A stretch of 64,000 nt of DNA from CAYPHA01 sp964410215 (lineage in GTDB: Bacteria; Calditrichota; Calditrichia; Calditrichales; CAYPHA01), in assembly GCA_964410215.1 (NCBI GenBank), contig CAYPHA010000008.1, positions 1 to 64,000 of the forward strand, written 5' to 3'. The notes beneath the pieces were generated by a model, which made no database searches, was not told the DNA's origin, and saw only the letters and a list, made by a program, of their open reading frames with translations. A program made the translations under genes and the position numbers. This document shows, piece by piece, positions 1 to 9,559 of the stretch. How positions within the stretch are numbered: the first letter of the stretch is position 1; each line of letters opens with the position of its first letter.

Positions 1-125
1 TCTCGCGCTCTCAAAAATAATAATCAGCAGTTTAACATTCTGGACTATAAGGCAGGTCGGTCAATACATCTTATATATTGTATAAAAATAGTATTAGAAA
101 AACAAGTCAAAATTTGATTTTTCTT

Positions 126-1025
126 TTATTGGTCTTTTTCGGTTATAGCTGCCGTTTCCCGCAAATTTTCCGGCACCTCCACATCACGGGCACAGCGGAA
201 GCCCAGGAAGGGGAATTTACTGCTGGGGTGGTACCAGGTCCGGTAGGTTACCCGCATATATTCACCGCTGCGGTTATAGGAAGCACCGCGTATGACTTTA
301 AAGCGGCCTTTGGGCGGGCCTTTGGGATCCACTTCTTCACTATCGGCATAATACGACGCACCGTACCAGTCGGCCACCCATTCGAGGACATTGCCGCGCA
401 TGTCGGCTACACCCAGCGCGTTGGTCATAAAATGACCCACGGGTGATGTGTACATGTATCCGTCGTCATAACCGTCCACGATAGGATAAAAGTACTTTTC
501 CCGTTTGACCGTCTCGTCGGCAATATTACCGTAACTTTCGCCGAAAAGGGCGTTCCCCGAGCCAACATAATCATCGTATTTTCCCAGTCCGCGTGCCGCA
601 TATTCCCACTCGGCTTCGGTCGGCAGACGCTTGCCCGCCCACTTGGCGTACCCCCGGGCATTATTCCAGGAAACATTGACAACCGGGTGGTTGTCCCGGT
701 TCCAGGCGGGCTGTTCCGGCATTTTGCGCCGTTTGGCCCGGCAATAGCGGCGGTAATCCGCTACCGTTACTTCGTATATATCGAGGTAAAAAGGACCGAC
801 GTGCACCGTGTGCACCGGTTTTTCGTTGTCCTTAAGATTGCTGCCCATGGCAAAGCTGCCTTCCGGGATGTAAACCATTTCCGGGTAGGGTGAAACAGGC
901 CGGGCCAATGCGGATTCTGCCGGTTCATCAGTTCGGTCAAACCCTCTGAACAGGCTTTCTTTTAAATTACAGGACATAAAAATGCCCGCAACCAGCGTTA
1001 TTGCAGCTAGGCTTCGAAGACTCAT
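126..1025 (-). CDS. Formylglycine-generating-enzyme-fold (SUMF1-like) lipoprotein
   Basis: The 299-residue product begins with a lipoprotein signal peptide whose lipobox FMSC puts the lipidated cysteine at residue 19, so it should sit on the outer or inner membrane facing the periplasm. From about residue 50 it shows the SUMF1/FGE fold hallmarks: MVYIPEGSFAMGS, the WNNARGYAKWAGKRLPTEAE segment, and an RGNVLEWVADWY block followed by RGASY. True formylglycine-generating enzymes carry a cysteine pair in the C-terminal GSW...C...C stretch; here that stretch reads GASYNRSGEYMRVTYR and has no cysteine, so sulfatase activation is unlikely. Many such lipoproteins (GldK/GldJ-type or of unknown role) exist in the FCB group. 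It lies 44 bases downstream of the Mrp gene on the same strand and may be its last cotranscribed partner. Confidence 0.85.
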   Translation of the reverse strand: MSLRSLAAITLVAGIFMSCNLKESLFRGFDRTDEPAESALARPVSPYPEMVYIPEGSFAMGSNLKDNEKPVHTVHVGPFYLDIYEVTVADYRRYCRAKRRKMPEQPAWNRDNHPVVNVSWNNARGYAKWAGKRLPTEAEWEYAARGLGKYDDYVGSGNALFGESYGNIADETVKREKYFYPIVDGYDDGYMYTSPVGHFMTNALGVADMRGNVLEWVADWYGASYYADSEEVDPKGPPKGRFKVIRGASYNRSGEYMRVTYRTWYHPSSKFPFLGFRCARDVEVPENLRETAAITEKDQ

Positions 1026-1069
1026 ACGCGTATGTTCTCAATTTCCCCAAATAACCGTCAGAAATTCGG

Positions 1070-2113
1070 CTACTTATTCATTAACTGTTCTTTCATCTTC
1101 CGGGCGATTTCTCTGAACACCCGTGCCTGCGGTCCGTCCGGATTCGCATGCACAACCGGGATGCCGCTGTCACCACCTTTCCGGATACCGGTATCGATCG
1201 GTATTTCCCCGAGCAGTTCCGTATCCAAGGCTGCGCATTCCTTCTGTACACCGCCGTGTGAAAAGATGTCGGTGCGCTCGCCGCATTTCGGACATTCAAA
1301 ATAACTCATATTCTCGACGATACCGAAAATCGGAACATTAACCTTCCGGAACATCTGCACCCCTTTTACGGCATCGATCAGGGCCACATCCTGAGGGGTC
1401 GATACGATAACGGCGCCGTCCAGGGCTACGGATTGCGACAGGGTCAATTGCGCATCACCCGTTCCCGGAGGCATATCGAAAAAGACCACATCCAGCTCCG
1501 GCCAGGCCACATCCGTCATCAACTGCTGAAGGGCACGCGTAACCAGCGCCCCCCGCCAGATGACCGCATCCTTATTATCGATCAGAAACCCGAGTGACAT
1601 TACCTGTAAACCGTATTTTTCGATGGGATGGATCTTCTGGCCGTCATAAAAAGGACGTTCCTTGATATCCAGCATCATCGGAATACTCGGCCCGTAAATG
1701 TCCGCATCGAGCAGGGCCACTTTCATACCTTCCATCGCCATGGCTACCGCAAGGTTCACGGCGACGGTCGATTTGCCCACGCCGCCTTTTCCGCTGGCCA
1801 CGGCAATTTTATACCTGATGGAGGTCAGGTACTCGGGCTGTTCCTTCTGCTGTGCCTGTGTGGCAGCCTGGGGTTTCACCTCCGTTTTCACTTCAATCGT
1901 CATGGATGAAAACGGTTTTTCCAGGGTTTCCCGGACCGCTTTTTCGAGCTTTTCGGCGATCGACGGATCCTGGCTCTTCAGCCCCAGTGTAACCTTGATA
2001 TTCTTGTCGTCTGCCTCTACATTCTGCACGATGCCGAATGAGACAATATCCCTGCTGAATCCCGGATAAGAGACCCCTTTCAGCAGGTTCATAACATCTT
2101 CTCTGTCAGCCAT
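1070..2113 (-). CDS. mrp: Mrp/NBP35-type P-loop ATPase, Fe-S cluster carrier
   Basis: This 347-residue protein is an Mrp/ApbC-type ATPase thought to carry and deliver iron-sulfur clusters in the cytoplasm. An N-terminal MIP18/DUF59 domain fills residues 1 to about 80, followed by a short Gln/Ala/Pro-rich linker and the deviant Walker A GKGGVGKS at 108-115. Further hallmarks are the DADIYGPSIPMML switch region, DMPPGTGDAQLTLSQ, and the CPKC pair near residue 270 that binds the bridging cluster. The length and domain order are those of the full bacterial family. An upstream gap of about 157 bases from the next gene suggests its own promoter. Function is assigned from the family; the client protein is unknown. 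Confidence 0.93.
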   Translation of the reverse strand: MADREDVMNLLKGVSYPGFSRDIVSFGIVQNVEADDKNIKVTLGLKSQDPSIAEKLEKAVRETLEKPFSSMTIEVKTEVKPQAATQAQQKEQPEYLTSIRYKIAVASGKGGVGKSTVAVNLAVAMAMEGMKVALLDADIYGPSIPMMLDIKERPFYDGQKIHPIEKYGLQVMSLGFLIDNKDAVIWRGALVTRALQQLMTDVAWPELDVVFFDMPPGTGDAQLTLSQSVALDGAVIVSTPQDVALIDAVKGVQMFRKVNVPIFGIVENMSYFECPKCGERTDIFSHGGVQKECAALDTELLGEIPIDTGIRKGGDSGIPVVHANPDGPQARVFREIARKMKEQLMNK

Positions 2114-2270
2114 ATAAAGTAACTCCTTATGCGTTTTTCCGCATTATGAACATGAAGAATAACGCTTTATTCCATTACGAAAAAATATTGTGCTAATTTA
2201 TGTGGAAAGTCGGAATGAAGCAACGCGTTAAGCCGGCTTCGTGGCCCGGACGCATTCAAAACAGGTACGC

Positions 2271-2930
2271 TTAGATAACCACCTCAAGGTCCAGAACCGT
2301 ATCTTTATCGATATTAAGGCTGACTATTTTGGGTTTATCCAGCTCAATATCGTTAATAAGATTCAGTTCAACCTCGAAATTTTTCTCAGCGACATCTTTG
2401 GTAATCAGTTTCCCGGTGCCGTTCAGAACCCCGCCTTTTGTGCGGTCATAAAAACTGATCAGTATGGATTCGTTTAAATCCAGGGCATCGAGAATTTCAA
2501 GCAGTTCGGTTTCATTCTTCTGTTGTATGATAATTTCATCAACATCCTGTTCGATCTTCATAACGTCGCCATCGGTATAATAGAAATCGATCGTACCGCC
2601 GCCACCTTTCGAATACACAAGCCGGTTATCCATCTCCTCCTTGATACTGCGCTCCACATTAACCACTTCGCCCGTAAAATAATCATCCCGTATATCGAGT
2701 ATCTGAACGGTCACCGGTTTATCTTCCGGCGTACCATCGTATTGGACACGATAAATATTTACTTTCTTCTTCTCACCGATCTCCTGAACCAGACGCTTGA
2801 CGTCTTCAGGGGGCAGAGCACCGGGTCTGCCAGACGCACCCTTCTTAGATTTAAACAATCCAAGAAAATGCCGCTGATGCCGGTCTTCCAGAAATAACCG
2901 GGAAATATGATCGAAAGAGAAAGGTCTCAT
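2271..2930 (-). CDS. Hypothetical protein, cytoplasmic, 219 aa
   Basis: I do not recognise this family. The product has no signal peptide or membrane segment. It begins with a basic stretch (residues 1-40, including FKSKKGASGRPGALPPEDV) and continues as alternating beta strands rich in Asp, Glu and Ile, ending in DKDTVLDLEVVI. The start at 2930 is supported by a GGAGG ribosome-binding site six bases upstream. A stretch KKVNIYRVQYDG ... KPVTVQILDIRDDYFTGEVVNVERS resembles a small beta-barrel (SH3/OB-like) module in shape only. It stands alone between recN and mrp on the same strand, flanked by AT-rich gaps of about 118 and 157 bases. The open frame and strong ribosome-binding site make it a real gene. 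Confidence 0.75.
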   Translation of the reverse strand: MRPFSFDHISRLFLEDRHQRHFLGLFKSKKGASGRPGALPPEDVKRLVQEIGEKKKVNIYRVQYDGTPEDKPVTVQILDIRDDYFTGEVVNVERSIKEEMDNRLVYSKGGGGTIDFYYTDGDVMKIEQDVDEIIIQQKNETELLEILDALDLNESILISFYDRTKGGVLNGTGKLITKDVAEKNFEVELNLINDIELDKPKIVSLNIDKDTVLDLEVVI

Positions 2931-3048
2931 GAAATCCTCCGTCCCACTATATTCAGATCCATTCCAAAACTTTTTTGTCCGGGGAATCGACGTTTATTTA
3001 TATTTCTTTATAATTTATTAATTTAAATGATTTTAATGTAAAAATAAA

Positions 3049-4767
3049 TCATTTTTTTATGGAATCGGCTTCCTGCAATAACTGACGCGCATTTTCCAGG
3101 GCCTGGTTGCTGATGGTCTCACCTCCCAGGAGATGGGCCACTTCCTGTTCACGGTGTGCGGAGAACAGTTGTTCGACGCTGACGGATGTATGGTCTTCCC
3201 GGGCCTTTTTGGATACTTTAATGTGCTGATCCGCGAACGCAGCAATCTGCGGCAGATGTGTGACGCACAGGATCTGATGGTATTTGCCGAGACCGGACAT
3301 TTTTTTTCCCACAATCTGGGCTGTTTTACCGGAAATGCCGGAATCAATTTCATCGAAGATCAGCACGGGTGTGCGGTCCTTACCGGCCAGCACGGTTTTC
3401 AGCGAGAGCATGATACGGGAAATTTCTCCGCCGGATGCCGTTTTATGAAGCGGCCTGAACGGTTCCCCGCTGTTAAGAGACACATCGAACTGTATCACAT
3501 CGAAGCCGTCTTCCCGGGGGGTCACCGGAATGCCATCACGCTGAAACGCCCCGTTCCCGGAAGCGTTCGGATCAATTCGAACATGGAAACGCGCGTCGGG
3601 CATACCGATTTCCTTCAACGCCGCCGAAATGGCCTGTTCAAATTCCGATGCGCGGGCAATGCGTTTCTCACTCAGGGCAGCGCCTTGCTTCTGCAGGTCC
3701 GCGGCAAGACCGGTTATGCGCTCTTCAATCCCGGCAAGACGCGCATCAAAATGAATCGTTTCATCCAGTTTACGTTCCGCTTCATCTTTGTAACTGATTA
3801 ACCCATTTATATCCTCCTGCTGATATTTTTTCATCAGGAAATCGATATGGGCCAGCCGCTCCCGTATAAACTCGGCCCGTTCCGGGTTGAATTCGAGGTT
3901 AGCGACATAATGTTCGGCGTAGCGTCCGATCTCCTCGATGGTCTCCCTGGCCGAACGCAGATTCTCGAGCATCTCCGTAAACTGCCGGTCCATTGTACTC
4001 ATCCGGGAAAGATGCTGTTCGGCCTTCACCAGGAAGTGGCCGGCATTGGGATCGGCCGCGTACAATAATTCCGCCAGCGCCGCACCGTCCTCATGCAGGT
4101 GTTCCACATTGGAAAGGACACGTAGTTCTTCCCTGAGTGCTTCCGTCTCATCGGCATCCAGCCCGGCTTTTTCCAGTTCATTAAACTGAAAACGGTACAG
4201 GTCCTGCAGGCGCAGTGATTCTGCCTGCATGGCCGTCAGGCGTTCTTTATCCCTGAGAGCCTTGTGATATTCTTTGAATGCCGTAAGGTAATCCTTACGC
4301 TCGTTTTCGAGGCCGCCGAAATCATCGAGGTAACCGGCGTGGTATTCCGGATGCAGCAGGCGCTGATGCTGATGCTGGCCGTGTAAATCGAACAGCAGCG
4401 TACTGAGCTGATTCAGATTGGAAAGAGTGACAGGCGAGTCATTCAGAAAAATCCGGAAGGAACCACCCGCGCTTATTTCTTTACGGATGATCAACTCCGG
4501 CAGGGTATCGTCGACATCCAGCAGCGTCAGTACCGCCTGCACTTCGGGTGTATTTTCAAGTTTCAGGTGCGCTTCGACAACGGCTTTTTTCGCGCCGGTC
4601 CGGACAAGTTCCGTGCTGCTGCGTTCACCGCACAACTGTCCCAGCGCGTTTACCAGGATCGATTTTCCCGCACCGGTTTCACCGGTAATAATAGTCAGAC
4701 CCGGGCCGAATTCGACCTCCGCCCGGTCGACAAGTATGAAATCTTTGATGAAAAGTGATTTGATCAT
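3049..4767 (-). CDS. recN: DNA repair protein RecN
   Basis: RecN is an SMC-like ATPase that acts at DNA double-strand breaks during recombinational repair. The 572-residue length is normal for the family. The Walker A motif GETGAGKS is at residues 29-36, the HGQHQHQRLL segment typical of RecN follows near residue 130, long coiled-coil arms rich in Leu/Glu/Arg fill the middle, and the ABC signature TASGGEISRIMLSLK and Walker B VLIFDEIDSGISG are in the C-terminal third. The start codon lies one base before the preceding propeller gene's stop codon region, so the two are probably translationally coupled in the riboflavin transcript; no strong ribosome-binding site is visible. Confidence 0.97.
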   Translation of the reverse strand: MIKSLFIKDFILVDRAEVEFGPGLTIITGETGAGKSILVNALGQLCGERSSTELVRTGAKKAVVEAHLKLENTPEVQAVLTLLDVDDTLPELIIRKEISAGGSFRIFLNDSPVTLSNLNQLSTLLFDLHGQHQHQRLLHPEYHAGYLDDFGGLENERKDYLTAFKEYHKALRDKERLTAMQAESLRLQDLYRFQFNELEKAGLDADETEALREELRVLSNVEHLHEDGAALAELLYAADPNAGHFLVKAEQHLSRMSTMDRQFTEMLENLRSARETIEEIGRYAEHYVANLEFNPERAEFIRERLAHIDFLMKKYQQEDINGLISYKDEAERKLDETIHFDARLAGIEERITGLAADLQKQGAALSEKRIARASEFEQAISAALKEIGMPDARFHVRIDPNASGNGAFQRDGIPVTPREDGFDVIQFDVSLNSGEPFRPLHKTASGGEISRIMLSLKTVLAGKDRTPVLIFDEIDSGISGKTAQIVGKKMSGLGKYHQILCVTHLPQIAAFADQHIKVSKKAREDHTSVSVEQLFSAHREQEVAHLLGGETISNQALENARQLLQEADSIKK

Positions 4768-4768
4768 A

Positions 4769-7153
4769 CTATTTTCTGATTACCGCAATTTTCCCGGCCG
4801 TCGATTTTCCGTCCCCGGTATAGGCCAGGAACAGATAGATCCCGCTGGATACTTCATCGCCGAACCGGTCCCTGCCATCCCAAATGGCCCGGCTTCCCGT
4901 AACCAGCCCGTTCGCGCTCGTCAATTCCCGAATCAGTTGGCCGTTCAGACTCAGTATACGAACGGTGGAATTGGAGCGTAATTTTGTAATGACCAGTTGC
5001 CGCCCCCTCCCGTCCAGAACGAAAGGATTCGGACCGGCTTCCACATCGGTGTATTCTTCCTGAATCTGGGCAAAGGTTCCGGAAAAAACGGAAATACCTT
5101 TTTCGGTCGCGATATAGGCTTCCAGCGCGTTATGATCGACATACACCCCATGCACCATATTATCGACCAGGGCGCTGTTAGCGGTGTTATAGCCGACCCA
5201 TCCCGTGGAATCCCAGGGGCTGCGGTCTGCACGCAGGATACTCAAACCGGCCGATGTGGAAATCCATTTATTGTTATACCTGTCCACGGTTATCTGATTG
5301 ATACGGCTGTCCAGCGGTCCGGCCAGACCCTCGATATCACCGATATGGCGGTAGATGTTCATCGTATTATTGACGTATACACCATCCGATGAATTCAGCC
5401 CGCCGTTGGTGCCGATCCATATAATACCGTCATTATCCTTTTCGAGGGAACGCACCTCGTTACTATATAGACGATCATTTATCGTTAAATGAATAATTCC
5501 GTCATCATTTTTTTCAGAAAGTGTGCCGCGGTAATCCAGAACGTACAGCCCGTTTTTGTATGTTCCGATCCAGATTCTGCCGAAATCATCGAATTCCATG
5601 CAGGAAATACCGGACTCCTCCTGGGTCACGTTCAGATTGCTTTCGACACCAAAATATACCCATTTCGATTTGTCCAGGCTGACAGACCCGTTCTCGTCAA
5701 AGGGTGCGGAAGCCAGATACCGGCCGTTGGAGGGCCAGTAATTACCGAACCAGATCCGTCCGGACGGATCCTCCTTTATTGTGGTGATAATTTCGTAATT
5801 ATCGGAATTAGGCACCGCGCTGAAGAATCCCTTGTAGGTATCATCGGTATCCCGCAGGGTTTGTGTCCATGCAGAATCCTGCGACTGCAGAAGCATGGTA
5901 CCATCGCCTGTATAGGAATGGAAATAATTAAATGTACCGGCATTGTAATTCATAACACCGCCTCCCCATGAACCGAGCCAGACCGTACCATAGCGATCCT
6001 CATACATAACGTCGGTATTCCCCAGATTGGACCAGCCCGTACTCCGGAAATCGATATTGGTCCATTGTTCTCCGTCATAAAGGGAAAAGCCCAGGTTGGG
6101 TGTCAGCTTAAATTTACCGGAACTCGCCCAGACATTTCCGGCCCCGTCGCGTATGATGTAACGGATGGCATTCTGTCCGGGACCGTCAAGCCGGAAAGGC
6201 CGGTCCCAGTCCTCTCTCAGAATACCATCACCATCGAAGCCGAACCAGATATGGTGCGCACTGTCCATCGTCAGAATATTCGTGCGACGCGGGAAGGATC
6301 GTTCCAGCGTTACATCCGCTCCGGGTATAAAATCATACTGTTCCGTGTACCATATTTTTGAATTTATGTCCTGGTATGTCTTTAGTATCTTTTTCGTATC
6401 TCCTGAGCCAATGACGGCATCGGCGGCCGTTGGGCCCCAGACACTGTCCCTGACGACCTTCCGGTCCATATCGATGGAAGCGATACCCTTGTTTGCAGCG
6501 ACCCACAGTATTCCGTCGATGATGGAGAGGTTGCGCACATTGTTTCCCGGAAGTCCGTTTCCTTCCGAAATCACTTTCCACTGACCGGGATCTTCCAGCG
6601 TATTACTGTTGCCCCGGGCAACCAGTACACCCTGATCGGTTCCCAGCCAGACGCGATCGCCGACATATTCGATAGCTGTAAAATCGTTGACCAGCACGGT
6701 AAAATTGCGGAAAAAACCTTTGAACAGGTACTTTTCTCCGTTCCAGAGGAACTGTGACGCTCCCTCCTCCGTGGCCACCCAGAGCGTATCTCCCTGAACG
6801 GCCATATCATTGATGCCGTTATCTTCAAACAGGTAGACATCCCGCCAGATGCCTTCGGCAATATGGTATGTCTGAATAAAACCGTCATTCCCTCCGATTA
6901 CGACCTGGCCGTGCGCATCTTTCAGGATGGACGACACCTCCACAGAATGGAGGCCGTCCACATTGGTGAACGGGATTGTTTCGCGTGTTACCGGGTCAAA
7001 CCTGTACATACCGCCGGTGGAAGCCACCCAGACGTCACCGTCCTCAAAGGCGAGATCGGTGACAAAATTCATGGAGGTCATGGTATGCCAGTCATTATCA
7101 TACTGTGCATGTACTATTCCGAGGAGCAGGAGAAAAGATAATAAAATCCGCAT
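4769..7153 (-). CDS. Secreted two-propeller protein with T9SS-type sorting domain (PorZ-like)
   Basis: The protein (794 residues from the start chosen here) is exported: the frame is open further upstream, but the start at 7153 gives MRILLSFLLLLGIVHAQ, a clean signal peptide, and avoids overlap with ribH. The body is built of repeated beta-propeller blades with the pattern D-x-x-G-x-x-W-x-G-T (IWIGTNGG, RIWFGNYW, VWLGSWGGG, RIWIGTYKNG), as in two-component-regulator propellers. The last 80 residues form an Ig-like sorting domain ending SGIYLFLAYTGDGKSTAGKI AVIRK, the type used for Por (type IX) secretion or FlgD-like anchoring. Size and layout (two propellers plus C-terminal beta sandwich) resemble PorZ of the type IX system, but this is inference. 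It is sandwiched between ribH and recN in what looks like one transcript. Confidence 0.85.
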   Translation of the reverse strand: MRILLSFLLLLGIVHAQYDNDWHTMTSMNFVTDLAFEDGDVWVASTGGMYRFDPVTRETIPFTNVDGLHSVEVSSILKDAHGQVVIGGNDGFIQTYHIAEGIWRDVYLFEDNGINDMAVQGDTLWVATEEGASQFLWNGEKYLFKGFFRNFTVLVNDFTAIEYVGDRVWLGTDQGVLVARGNSNTLEDPGQWKVISEGNGLPGNNVRNLSIIDGILWVAANKGIASIDMDRKVVRDSVWGPTAADAVIGSGDTKKILKTYQDINSKIWYTEQYDFIPGADVTLERSFPRRTNILTMDSAHHIWFGFDGDGILREDWDRPFRLDGPGQNAIRYIIRDGAGNVWASSGKFKLTPNLGFSLYDGEQWTNIDFRSTGWSNLGNTDVMYEDRYGTVWLGSWGGGVMNYNAGTFNYFHSYTGDGTMLLQSQDSAWTQTLRDTDDTYKGFFSAVPNSDNYEIITTIKEDPSGRIWFGNYWPSNGRYLASAPFDENGSVSLDKSKWVYFGVESNLNVTQEESGISCMEFDDFGRIWIGTYKNGLYVLDYRGTLSEKNDDGIIHLTINDRLYSNEVRSLEKDNDGIIWIGTNGGLNSSDGVYVNNTMNIYRHIGDIEGLAGPLDSRINQITVDRYNNKWISTSAGLSILRADRSPWDSTGWVGYNTANSALVDNMVHGVYVDHNALEAYIATEKGISVFSGTFAQIQEEYTDVEAGPNPFVLDGRGRQLVITKLRSNSTVRILSLNGQLIRELTSANGLVTGSRAIWDGRDRFGDEVSSGIYLFLAYTGDGKSTAGKIAVIRK

Positions 7154-7157
7154 GAAA

Positions 7158-7625
7158 CTATCCCAGTTTTTTAAGTAAATCGGCCATCTCAATTGCAGTG
7201 AGTGCCGCATCCCAGCCTTTATTGCCGGCTTTGGTTCCGGCCCGTTCGATGGCCTGCTCGATCGTATCGCTGGTTATAATTCCGAAAATGACAGGCACAC
7301 CGGTTTCCAACCCGGCCAGGGCGATTCCTTTCGACACTTCCGCGGCGACATAATCGAAATGGGGTGTGGCTCCGCGGATGACGGCACCCAGGCAGATCAC
7401 CGCATCAAAATCTCCCGATGCGGCCAGTTTTCTGGCCACAAGCGGTATTTCAAACGAACCCGGTACCCAGACAACCGTCATATCCGCTTCACTGGTTTCA
7501 TGACGCACCAGGCAGTCTTTGGCCCCTTCCAGGAGTTTGTTTGAAATCAGTTCGTTGAAACGGCTGACCACCAGTGCAAATTTTTTACTTTCACCCGAGA
7601 GAAAACCTTCAATAATCTTAGCCAT
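7158..7625 (-). CDS. ribH: 6,7-dimethyl-8-ribityllumazine synthase
   Basis: RibH condenses 5-amino-6-ribitylaminouracil with 3,4-dihydroxy-2-butanone 4-phosphate to give lumazine, the penultimate step of riboflavin synthesis. The 155-residue protein has the conserved VSRFNELI start, the WVPGSFEIPL substrate loop, CLGAVIRGATPHFDYVAAE (with the phosphate-binding and catalytic His residues) and PVIFGIITSDTIEQAIERAG. It is the fourth rib gene of the operon, 12 bases after ribBA, and ends just before the start of the propeller gene. Confidence 0.98.
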   Translation of the reverse strand: MAKIIEGFLSGESKKFALVVSRFNELISNKLLEGAKDCLVRHETSEADMTVVWVPGSFEIPLVARKLAASGDFDAVICLGAVIRGATPHFDYVAAEVSKGIALAGLETGVPVIFGIITSDTIEQAIERAGTKAGNKGWDAALTAIEMADLLKKLG

Positions 7626-7637
7626 AACTCATTTCCC

Positions 7638-8876
7638 TTATTTATCTTTAGAAAACAGATGTCCCATCTTTTCCTGTTTGGTTTTCAGGTATTTTTCATT
7701 GATCTCGTTCGGACAGATCTCCAGGGGAACCCGTTCGACGATATGCAGGTCATAACCTTCCAGCCCGACGATTTTTTTAGGATTATTCGTCATCAGCCGG
7801 ATCTCGCTGATACCCAGGTCTTTCAGTATCTGCGCCCCGATGCCGTAATCCCTCAGATCCGCCTTGAAACCGAGTATTTCATTGGCTTCCACCGTATCCT
7901 TGCCTTCTTCCTGGAGGGCGTAAGCCAGTAATTTATTGACCAGTCCGATTCCGCGACCCTCCTGGCGCATGTACAGGACAACACCATGTCCCGTATCTTC
8001 CACCAGGCGCATGGCGGTTGACAACTGATCCCCGCAATCGCAACGCCGGGATCCGAATACATCACCGGTGAGGCATTCCGAATGTACCCGGACCAGTACC
8101 GGTTGACCGCCCGAAACGTCCCCTTTCACCAGCGCGACATGATGTTCCGTCGGATTAAGTACATTTTCATAAAGGTATAACTTAAAAATACCGTAGCGTG
8201 TCGGCATATCGACAACGACCCGCCGTCGGACCAGTTTCTCACGATTACGGCGGTATTCGATCAGATCTGCTATTGTAACAAGCTTCAATCCGTGTTTTTT
8301 TACAAACTTTCTCAGGTCCTGTACACGGGCCATACTGCCGTCTTCATCCATGATTTCACAGAGCGCTCCGGCAGGTTTCAGGCCGGCCAGACGGGCCAGG
8401 TCGACAGCCGCTTCCGTATGTCCGGCACGCCTGAGAACGCCCCCCTTCTTGGCAATTAAAGGGAAAATATGGCCCGGACGGGCCAGGTCGTGCGGACGGG
8501 TGGACGGGTCCATGACCGCCCGGATGGTACTCGCCCTGTCGTGAGCGGATATACCCGTCGTGGTTCCGTGTTTATAATCGATGGTGACCGTAAACGGCGT
8601 CTGATGAAGCGCGCTGTTATCTTCCACCATGAAATCCAGATCCAGCTTGGCGGCCCGGTCGCCGGTTATGGCAATGCAGAGCATGCCACGGGCTTCACGG
8701 GTGATAAAATTGACGTCCTCCGGCCGGACCAGTTCGGCGGCCATGATCAGGTCACCTTCGTTCTCCCGGTCATAATCATCGACCACAACCACCATTTTAC
8801 CGTTACGGATATCCTCCAGTGCTTCTTCAATGGTATCGAAAGCCGTATCCTTTTTATACTCATCTTTATAAACCAT
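7638..8876 (-). CDS. ribBA: Bifunctional DHBP synthase / GTP cyclohydrolase II
   Basis: This 412-residue fusion supplies both precursors of riboflavin. Residues 1 to about 210 are the 3,4-dihydroxy-2-butanone-4-phosphate synthase domain (VVVVDDYDRENEGDLIMAAE, HTEAAVDLARLAGL). From about 215 the GTP cyclohydrolase II domain follows, with the zinc site in CLTGDVFGSRRCDCGDQL and the active-site region YMRQEGRGIGLVNKL, ending MTNNPKKIVGLEGY. All expected catalytic residues appear present. It lies three bases after ribE's stop in transcript order ribD-ribE-ribBA-ribH, so coordinated translation is likely. Confidence 0.98.
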   Translation of the reverse strand: MVYKDEYKKDTAFDTIEEALEDIRNGKMVVVVDDYDRENEGDLIMAAELVRPEDVNFITREARGMLCIAITGDRAAKLDLDFMVEDNSALHQTPFTVTIDYKHGTTTGISAHDRASTIRAVMDPSTRPHDLARPGHIFPLIAKKGGVLRRAGHTEAAVDLARLAGLKPAGALCEIMDEDGSMARVQDLRKFVKKHGLKLVTIADLIEYRRNREKLVRRRVVVDMPTRYGIFKLYLYENVLNPTEHHVALVKGDVSGGQPVLVRVHSECLTGDVFGSRRCDCGDQLSTAMRLVEDTGHGVVLYMRQEGRGIGLVNKLLAYALQEEGKDTVEANEILGFKADLRDYGIGAQILKDLGISEIRLMTNNPKKIVGLEGYDLHIVERVPLEICPNEINEKYLKTKQEKMGHLFSKDK

Positions 8877-8879
8877 TTT

Positions 8880-9527
8880 TCAGTAACCCATCTTTTTTAA
8901 AACATCTTCATTCAGTGACGGGGATGCCGTGCCCGCTTTCCCGTCACGCAATAAGTTTTCAATATACTTAGCGATGACATCGGTTTCAATGTTTACCCGC
9001 TGCCCGACGGACATATGAGCAAGGGTGGTGTTTTTCCAGGTATGGGGAATGATGGAGAATTCCAGGCGGGAACCCTTCACAGCGGCGATGGTCAGGCTGA
9101 TACCGTTGACGGCAATGGAACCTTCATCGATCACATAACGGCGCAGACTGTCCGGTATGCGGATCTCAAGCAAATAATTTTCTCCGAGCCGGACGATCTT
9201 TGATATTTCCGCGATACCGTTAACATGTCCCTGGACCAGGTGTCCGCCCAGACGGTCGCTTAGCCGCAATGCCCGCTCGAGATTAACCGGCAACCCGCTC
9301 TTAACGGATGCAAGGGTGGATTTGTTAAGTGTTTCGCCGACGGCGTCCGCTATAAATGCCTGTCCATGTACCGCCGTCGCTGTCAGACAAACGCCGTCAA
9401 CAGCGACGGAATCATTGACCGCCACATCGTCCAAAATTGATTTACAGATAATCTCTATTTTCTTGCCCCCGGCTATCGGTAATATGGCGCCGATGGTTCC
9501 GATTTCTTCTATCAGTCCTGTAAACAT
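8880..9527 (-). CDS. ribE: Riboflavin synthase, alpha subunit
   Basis: The enzyme dismutates two molecules of 6,7-dimethyl-8-ribityllumazine to riboflavin. The 215-residue protein shows the two internally repeated lumazine-binding barrels: the first opens with MFTGLIEEIGTI and carries the NDSVAVDGVCLTA motif, the second opens GHLVQGHVNGIAEI and carries EGSIAVNGISLTIA; both repeats hold the ligand-contacting Ser/Cys/Thr triplets. It sits between ribD and ribBA, 32 bases after ribD's stop and with only a three-base gap to ribBA. Confidence 0.97.
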   Translation of the reverse strand: MFTGLIEEIGTIGAILPIAGGKKIEIICKSILDDVAVNDSVAVDGVCLTATAVHGQAFIADAVGETLNKSTLASVKSGLPVNLERALRLSDRLGGHLVQGHVNGIAEISKIVRLGENYLLEIRIPDSLRRYVIDEGSIAVNGISLTIAAVKGSRLEFSIIPHTWKNTTLAHMSVGQRVNIETDVIAKYIENLLRDGKAGTASPSLNEDVLKKMGY

Positions 9528-9559
9528 AATTTCCCGGTCTTCCTCTCAGGTCTTCCGTC

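Noticed and set aside
78..446. Plus-strand frame at the window's left edge
   Set aside because: It is antisense to the SUMF1-like gene and has no recognisable domain.
2940..3060. AT-rich stem AAATGATTT/AAATCATTT after recN as a terminator
   Set aside because: The stem is weak and there is no T-run directly after it on the minus strand.
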